Shown: piece after piece, positions 42,632-47,371 of the stretch
Layout: each line of letters opens with the position of its first letter
Position numbering within the stretch: the first letter of the stretch is position 1
NCBI GenBank assembly: GCA_031292755.1
Contig: JARLGM010000036.1
Span: forward strand, 1-47,371
DNA length: 47,371 nucleotides
DNA from: Candidatus Sulfopaludibacter sp.
GTDB taxonomy: Bacteria; Acidobacteriota; Terriglobia; Bryobacterales; Bryobacteraceae
Direction of reading: 5' to 3'
Translations under genes and position numbers: made by a program
Notes under the pieces: generated by a model
Seen by the model: only the letters and a program-made list of their open reading frames with translations
Databases searched by the model: none
What the model was told of the DNA's origin: nothing

Positions 42632-44014
42632 TCAATTGCATGCCGGCAGAGAGTCCAGACTGCGCACTTTGGCCGAGAGCGTAGTGCGCTTCAGCCGCAG
42701 CATCTCGGCCGCGGCTTTCTTGTTCCCGTTGGTCTTGCGGAGCGCCTGATCCAGAATGCTGCGCTCGATGACGGCGAGCGTCCGCTCGTAATCCAGACCG
42801 TCATCGGGAACCGAGATCACCGGTGACGCCTCCGGCACCGCCATGCGGGCGCGCGCCGGAGCGGGCAGCGGGAAATCGGGCAGCATGAGAGCCCGCCGTT
42901 CGCCACTGAGGGCAATTGCCATCTCGACCGCGTTCTCCAATTGCCGGACATTCCCCGGCCACGAATATCCGCACAACCGTTCCACGACCTCCGACGGAAG
43001 AATCTTTCGCTCCATTTCTTCCAGGGCGCAGATTTTTTCTACGAAATGATATGCCAAGGCCGGGATATCTTCCGGCCGCTGCCGCAAAGGAGGCATCTGA
43101 ATCGGGACAACGTTCAGCCGGTAGTACAGGTCTTCGCGAAAGGTGCCGTGTTCGATTTTGCGCGTCAGATCGCAATTCGTGGCGGCGATCACCCGAATAT
43201 CGGCTTTGACCGTCTCCGAGCTTCCCAGACGCTGGTACTCCCGCTCCTGGAGAACGCGCAGGAGTTTCACCTGGAGATCCAGCGGAAGCTCGCCTATTTC
43301 ATCTAGAAATAGGGTTCCTCCCTGTGCCTGCTCGAAGCGGCCGGTCCGATTCTGAACGGCACCCGTGAACGCGCCGCGGACGTGTCCGAACAGCTCGGCT
43401 TCCAACAGATTCTCGGGTAACGCGCTGCAGTTCACCGCCACCATAAGGCCCTTGCGGCGGGACGCCGCCCGGTGAATCGCGAGCGCGGCCACCTCTTTGC
43501 CGGTTCCGGTCTCGCCGGTGATCAGTACGGTGGCCCGCCGATTGCCAACCATGCGAATGATGTGCTTCACCTGCCGCATTTCGCGGCTATCGCCCAGCAG
43601 CAACTCGCCCCACTCCTCGCGGCATATCTGTACAGCGAGCCGCGCCAGATTAGCCGAGCGGCGGCTCTCGATAGCCTGTTCGATCAGACGAAAAGCATCC
43701 TGGTCTTCGGTCAGGAACTGGTAGACGCCCAAGCGAGCCATCCGGACAGCATCCTGCAGGGTGGACTGAGGATCGCGGATGAGCACGGGGACACCGGGCG
43801 CCAGTCGCTGCACCTCTTCCCAGAGAGCCGGAACCGTCCAGCCGGCCAGCGGGAACTCCAATACGATGGCTTGCCGGTCTCCAGCGATGGGTTCGCGCAG
43901 GGCTCCTTCCGGCGTGCAATAGCGCACATCCCAGGCGCTGGGTGGCGCCGAGTCGCTTGGGGAGGGGGCCGCGGTTTCGACAATCCAGAGTACTCGGTTG
44001 GCATCCATGGGCAT
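42632..44014 (-). CDS. Sigma54-dependent activator with degenerate receiver (FlrC/FleQ-like)
   Basis: A 460-residue enhancer-binding protein. Residues 1-120 have the receiver outline but Glu53 (VLEFPLAG) replaces the phosphorylated Asp, the N-terminal acidic pair is missing and FLTED replaces FLxKP, so phosphorylation is unlikely. The AAA+ domain has Walker A GETGTGKE (167-174), the sigma54-contact loop GAFTGA (214-219) and Walker B GGTLFLDEIGELPLDLQVKL. A Fis-type helix-turn-helix ends the protein (TNGNKKAAAEMLRLKRTTLS). It is divergent from flgM and lies within the flagellar locus, so it probably switches on early flagellar operons. Confidence 0.88.
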   Translation of the reverse strand: MPMDANRVLWIVETAAPSPSDSAPPSAWDVRYCTPEGALREPIAGDRQAIVLEFPLAGWTVPALWEEVQRLAPGVPVLIRDPQSTLQDAVRMARLGVYQFLTEDQDAFRLIEQAIESRRSANLARLAVQICREEWGELLLGDSREMRQVKHIIRMVGNRRATVLITGETGTGKEVAALAIHRAASRRKGLMVAVNCSALPENLLEAELFGHVRGAFTGAVQNRTGRFEQAQGGTLFLDEIGELPLDLQVKLLRVLQEREYQRLGSSETVKADIRVIAATNCDLTRKIEHGTFREDLYYRLNVVPIQMPPLRQRPEDIPALAYHFVEKICALEEMERKILPSEVVERLCGYSWPGNVRQLENAVEMAIALSGERRALMLPDFPLPAPARARMAVPEASPVISVPDDGLDYERTLAVIERSILDQALRKTNGNKKAAAEMLRLKRTTLSAKVRSLDSLPACN

Positions 44015-44084
44015 TTACACCACAGCAATCGGCAGGAATGGCCGAAACTTTAGCGGAAACCCGAAAAAATTTGTGGGCCGGGAC

Positions 44085-44112
44085 TAAAGTTCCAACGCCG
44101 GAGAACCGATAT
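44085..44112 (+). promoter_or_regulatory. Sigma28 promoter of flgM-flgN-flgK-flgL
   Basis: TAAAGTTCC (from 44085) matches the flagellar -35 TAAAGTTT, and 16 bases after TAAA stands ACCGATAT (44105-44112), 6 of 8 matches to GCCGATAA. Transcription would start near 44119, 19 bases before the flgM ATG. flgM is a classical sigma28 target, so context supports the call. Confidence 0.6.
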
Positions 44113-44137
44113 GTAAGTCAGGCAAGGTGGTATCGCT

Positions 44138-44443
44138 ATGAAAGTCTACGATCAAAATCTGACCGGAGCGGCATCCGCGGGGTCGGCACGCACCCAGGAA
44201 CTACAAAAGGCAGGCAAGGGGGATTCCTCGCGGTCCAGCGGGGCCGGCAGCAGCGGCGGTGATCGCGTGGAGCTGTCGGGCGCTCTGGGAACGCTTGCCC
44301 GGGCTATGGCGTCATCCGCTTCCTCGCGGGCCGGCAAGGTGCAGGCGCTGGCGGGGCAATATCAAAGCGGGCTCTATCAATCGGATCCGGCGGCAACCAG
44401 TCGCGGCATGGTCGCCGACGCTCTGGCGTCCGCAATGAGATAA
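44138..44443 (+). CDS. flgM: Anti-sigma28 factor FlgM
   Basis: A 101-residue protein, N-terminally disordered (Gly/Ser/Ala rich) with the FlgM core at the end: SRAGKVQALAGQYQSGLYQS, then DPAATSRGMVADALASAM. FlgM binds FliA until the hook is complete and is then exported, releasing sigma28. The segment DRVELSGALG before the core matches the family's usual DkVsLS box. GGTGG lies 7 bases before the ATG, and a sigma28 promoter precedes it. It starts the flgM-N-K-L run. Confidence 0.92.
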   Translation: MKVYDQNLTGAASAGSARTQELQKAGKGDSSRSSGAGSSGGDRVELSGALGTLARAMASSASSRAGKVQALAGQYQSGLYQSDPAATSRGMVADALASAMR

Positions 44444-44445
44444 CG

Positions 44446-44808
44446 ATGCTCGCCGCGGACTTGCAAGGCCGGATGGCGGAGGCCTGTACCGCGCTCGAAC
44501 GCGCCGGCGAATTGCTAGTGCGCCCATCGCCCGAGAACCTGGAGGACTGCCGGGTGGCGTTGGGTACGGCGCAGGCCGCGCTGGAGGAGTGCACTTCTGA
44601 GTTGCAGGCACATGCCGGCGATCCCGCCCTGCTGGCACAAGCCCTCCGCTTGCGGTTGGCAGTTCGCAGGGCCGGCTGGCTCCATCGAACTGCGGCGGAG
44701 CATCACCGCAAATGGTTCCAGATACTCCGCGCCAAACTGGGTGGCTACACGGCCCTGGGCAGTCCGGCCGAAATCTCCGGGGTGGCGCGAGTCTGGCTGC
44801 AAGGATAG
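44446..44808 (+). CDS. flgN: FlgN-like chaperone for FlgK/FlgL
   Basis: A 120-residue, wholly alpha-helical, soluble protein with heptad-like Ala/Leu/Glu patterns (LQGRMAEACTALERAGELLV, LRLRLAVRRAGWLHRTAAEH). FlgN proteins are poorly conserved in sequence; the call rests on size, helical character and position between flgM (2 bases upstream) and flgK (5 bases downstream). FlgN keeps the hook-filament junction proteins unfolded for export. A different small helical protein cannot be excluded. Confidence 0.72.
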   Translation: MLAADLQGRMAEACTALERAGELLVRPSPENLEDCRVALGTAQAALEECTSELQAHAGDPALLAQALRLRLAVRRAGWLHRTAAEHHRKWFQILRAKLGGYTALGSPAEISGVARVWLQG

Positions 44809-44813
44809 TCGCT

Positions 44814-46253
44814 ATGTCACTTCTTTCCTCACTGGTTACGTCGGCCTCGGCTCTCAGCGCCTATGACCAGGTATTAAGCGTGACCCAGAACAACGTGGTC
44901 AATTCCTCGACCCCAGGCTACGCCAGGCAGACCATGACACTGGAGGCCCGGGAATTCGACCCGACCAGGGGCGATGCCGGCGGCGTGCTGGCGTCGGACG
45001 TACTTAGTTCGCGCAATGAATTCGACGAACAGGCGGTCCGCCAGCAAAACACCTTGCTGGGCGAGTCCTCGCAGAACGTAGGCAGCCTGACTTCCTTGCA
45101 GTCTTACTTCGATATCACTGGCAATTCCGGCATTCCAAGCGCCCTCAACAGCTTGTTCCAGTCCTTCTCCGCCTGGGGACAGACTCCCACGGATGCCAAC
45201 GCGCGGCAGACTGTGATCAACGATGCCGGGACCGTAGCCAGCGCCTTTCAGGACACCGCCACCGGTCTCGCACAGGTTACGCAGAACACCAACATCCAGT
45301 TGCAGCAGACGGTAAACCAGGTGAATCAACTGGTAGGGCAACTGGGCCAGTACAACAGCCAGATCATGGCCGGCAACCGCAACGATGCCGGGCTGGACGC
45401 GCAGATTCACAGCACCATGGAGCAGCTCTCGCAGTACGTCAGCTTCACTGCGACTCAACAAAGCGACGGGTCGTACACTCTGCTGTTAGGCGGCCAAACG
45501 CCGATGCTGATTGAGGACAAGCAGTACCCGATCAGCTATTCCCTGGAGCTGCCCACGGATCCTCCACCGACCAATGAGAACGGCCCTCCGACGGCGCACA
45601 TTCGCGCGGCGGACGGCGCCGACATCACCGGCAAGGTTACCGCAGGCCAACTGGGGGCCTTGCTTGACGTGCGCAACACCGTGCTGCCCTCCTACATTGG
45701 AGACGCTTACCAGGCGGGCGATCTGAACACCCTGGCCAAGCAGTTTGCTGACCGCGTCAACCAGCTCCTGACCCAGGGGACCTCGACGGATTCCACAGTC
45801 AGTTCCGGGGGCACGGCACTGTTTGTCTACGGCTCGAACGCGACCGATGTCGCCAAGACGCTGGCGGTAAACCCAGCCGCAACGGCGTCGACTCTGGTGT
45901 CCACCGATCCGGCAACCCAGGTAGTTAACGGAATCCCCCTGGCACTGGCGAATCTATCGAATCCCACAGCCGGCGAGGACATGATCAACGGCGAGAGCTA
46001 CACACAGTTTTATGGCGACATGGCTTCGCGGGTGGGCAGCGGCCTCGCCACTGCGACCAGCCAGCAGTCCGTGCAACAGTCTGCCCTGGCACAGGCGCAG
46101 AACCTGAGACAGCAGGACTCGGGTGTGAATCTCAATGAAGAGGCCATGACACTGGTGCAATTCCAAACAGCGTACGAGGCCAACTCGCGCCTGATCACGG
46201 TGCTGGATCAGCTCACCCAGGATGTGGTTCAAATCCTTGGCGCCACAGGGTAG
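44814..46253 (+). CDS. flgK: Hook-filament junction protein FlgK (HAP1)
   Basis: A 479-residue axial protein. The N-terminal block LLSSLVTSASALSAYDQVLS and NNVVNSSTPGYARQTMTLEA, the ALNSLFQSFSAWGQTPTDAN block and the C-terminal coiled coil NEEAMTLVQFQTAYEANSRL with ITVLDQLTQDVVQIL are diagnostic. The ATG at 44814 has AAGGA 8 bases before it; an out-of-frame overlap with flgN upstream is not part of the protein. Length is typical for short FlgK (450-550). Confidence 0.96.
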   Translation: MSLLSSLVTSASALSAYDQVLSVTQNNVVNSSTPGYARQTMTLEAREFDPTRGDAGGVLASDVLSSRNEFDEQAVRQQNTLLGESSQNVGSLTSLQSYFDITGNSGIPSALNSLFQSFSAWGQTPTDANARQTVINDAGTVASAFQDTATGLAQVTQNTNIQLQQTVNQVNQLVGQLGQYNSQIMAGNRNDAGLDAQIHSTMEQLSQYVSFTATQQSDGSYTLLLGGQTPMLIEDKQYPISYSLELPTDPPPTNENGPPTAHIRAADGADITGKVTAGQLGALLDVRNTVLPSYIGDAYQAGDLNTLAKQFADRVNQLLTQGTSTDSTVSSGGTALFVYGSNATDVAKTLAVNPAATASTLVSTDPATQVVNGIPLALANLSNPTAGEDMINGESYTQFYGDMASRVGSGLATATSQQSVQQSALAQAQNLRQQDSGVNLNEEAMTLVQFQTAYEANSRLITVLDQLTQDVVQILGATG

Positions 46254-46261
46254 AAATCGAC

Positions 46262-47233
46262 ATGACTACCAACTTAAATCCCGGTAACGCACTCTTTCTG
46301 GCCAACCTGAATTCCGTCGAGCGGAGACTTGCCGACGCCAACAGCCAGATTTCTTCGGGTAAGCGCATCAACGTAGCAGCCGACGCGCCCGATCAAGTCG
46401 ACACGCTGCTGCAACTCCGCGCCAACCAGCAGCACAACCAGCAAATCCAGGCCAACCTGACCCTGGCGGGAACCGACGCTCAATCGGCCGACAATGCGCT
46501 GACCGGTGCCATCGCTCTGATGGATCGCGCCACAACGCTGGCAGCACAGGGCACCGACACCACCCTAACCGCCGATACCAGGTCGAGCATGGCATCGGAA
46601 GCCCAGTCTCTGCTGGAACAGATGGTTTCCTACAGCCAGACCCAGGTGCAGGGCCGCTACATCTTCAGCGGTGACCAGGCTGAAAACGCTTCCTACCAGC
46701 TCGATTTAAGCGCCACGGACGGGTCTGGAGTGGATGGGTTGACGACGGCAGGGTCCACGCGGCTGATTGAAGATCCGTCGGGCGGGACGTTCGCCGCGTC
46801 CAAGACGGCCCAGCAAATTTTCGGACCGGTGACGCAAGCGACCGATGCGAGCGGCAATCCGCTCCTGGACGACAATGGCAATCCGGTTTACAACCCGGCT
46901 TCCAACAACGCATTCGCGGCGCTGAACGGGCTGCGAGTGGCTCTCCAGAACAACGATATGACGGGCATTCGGACCGCCATCGACAACATCAAACAGGTTT
47001 CCACCCACCTGAACACGATGCAGGGCTTTTACGGCTCGCTGGAAGACCGCATTCAGGACGCCACCAACTCCGCCACCAGCATCAATTCCAAACTGGAAAC
47101 CGAGATCAGCAGCATCCAGGACGCTGACATACCCACCGCCTCCCTGGAACTGACCCAGGCCACTACGCAACTCGAGGCGGCAATGACCATGCAAGGAAAG
47201 ATGCCCCACTCGACGCTGTTCAGTTATCTGTAA
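46262..47233 (+). CDS. flgL: Hook-filament junction protein FlgL (HAP3)
   Basis: A 323-residue axial protein. The N-terminal flagellin-like helix SVERRLADANSQISSGKRIN and VAADAPDQVDTLLQLRANQQ, then TLAAQGTDTTLTADTRSSMA, QVQGRYIFSGDQAENASYQL, and the C-terminal DIPTASLELTQATTQLEAAM fit FlgL. It starts 8 bases after flgK. Flagellin would be longer in the C-terminal helix and start differently, and position after flgK supports FlgL. A terminator-like hairpin follows. Confidence 0.94.
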   Translation: MTTNLNPGNALFLANLNSVERRLADANSQISSGKRINVAADAPDQVDTLLQLRANQQHNQQIQANLTLAGTDAQSADNALTGAIALMDRATTLAAQGTDTTLTADTRSSMASEAQSLLEQMVSYSQTQVQGRYIFSGDQAENASYQLDLSATDGSGVDGLTTAGSTRLIEDPSGGTFAASKTAQQIFGPVTQATDASGNPLLDDNGNPVYNPASNNAFAALNGLRVALQNNDMTGIRTAIDNIKQVSTHLNTMQGFYGSLEDRIQDATNSATSINSKLETEISSIQDADIPTASLELTQATTQLEAAMTMQGKMPHSTLFSYL

Positions 47234-47245
47234 TTGATTAGCGGA

Positions 47246-47267
47246 GCCCGCTTCGGGCGAGCTTTTT
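47246..47267 (+). terminator. Rho-independent terminator-like hairpin after flgL
   Basis: GCCCG and CGGGC (47246-47258) form a 5-base GC stem with a 3-base loop, followed by GAGC and five T at 47263-47267. The stem is short and the T run is four bases away, so it is a moderate candidate. The remaining bases to 47371 hold no gene I can recognise. Confidence 0.45.
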
Positions 47268-47371
47268 CGCCAGTGAATCCTGCTGTGCCGTGATTTCAGA
47301 TTGTGGAATTCCCGCCAGTCACGGTTGGACAGGACCATCGCGCGGTTGCGAACGAAACAGATTGTGCAAGG

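Overview
The window looks like a chromosomal segment of an Acidobacteriota member, probably of the Bryobacterales / Candidatus Solibacter type. This is inferred from a long orphan FtsX/MacB-type permease of the acidobacterial ADOP kind, high GC content, a diderm flagellum (both L-ring and P-ring genes) and the metabolic gene mix. No rRNA, tRNA, CRISPR array, insertion sequence or prophage gene was seen.

Left part (1-21.3 kb), housekeeping genes. On the minus strand are the start of a glycogen debranching enzyme (glgX, cut by the window edge), an ADOP permease, a small protein followed by a decayed retropepsin-like remnant, and an ATP synthase operon read b', b, delta, alpha, gamma, beta, epsilon. 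The membrane subunits a and c are absent. A good sigma70-type promoter precedes this operon. Divergent from it is a three-gene succinate dehydrogenase / fumarate reductase operon (sdhCAB). Then follow a PilZ protein, a small DUF1858/ScdA_N-like protein that overlaps a large acyl-CoA synthetase-GNAT fusion (protein acetyltransferase type), two unrelated HExxH proteins, a long-chain acyl-CoA synthetase coupled to a tandem universal stress protein, and one small unknown.

Right part (21.5-47.2 kb), a large flagellar locus. flaG-fliS (+) meet flgF-flgG-flgA-flgH-flgI-flgJ (-) tail to tail. Divergent from flgF runs a long plus-strand series: fliK, a minimal flgD, flgE, fliN, fliO-P-Q-R, flhB, flhA, flhF, fliA, a FliY-like protein and a DUF2802/SwrB-like membrane protein. 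Directly behind it lies a MoxR-type AAA+ ATPase with a 611-residue protein of unknown function. These converge on a sigma54-dependent activator whose receiver domain is degenerate. Divergent from that activator is the late module flgM-flgN-flgK-flgL, with a convincing sigma28-type promoter in front of flgM and a terminator-like hairpin after flgL. fliC, fliD, fliF, fliG, fliM, fliH, fliI, fliE, flgB, flgC, flhG and mot genes are not in the window.

The genes suggest the usual flagellar hierarchy: a sigma54 activator for early genes, and FliA (sigma28) held by FlgM until hook completion for late genes. The most promising less-described elements are the MoxR / 611-residue pair embedded in the locus, the ScdA_N-like protein translationally coupled to the acetyltransferase, and the shared ACCGATA-type boxes and leader small ORF in the flagellar intergenic regions.
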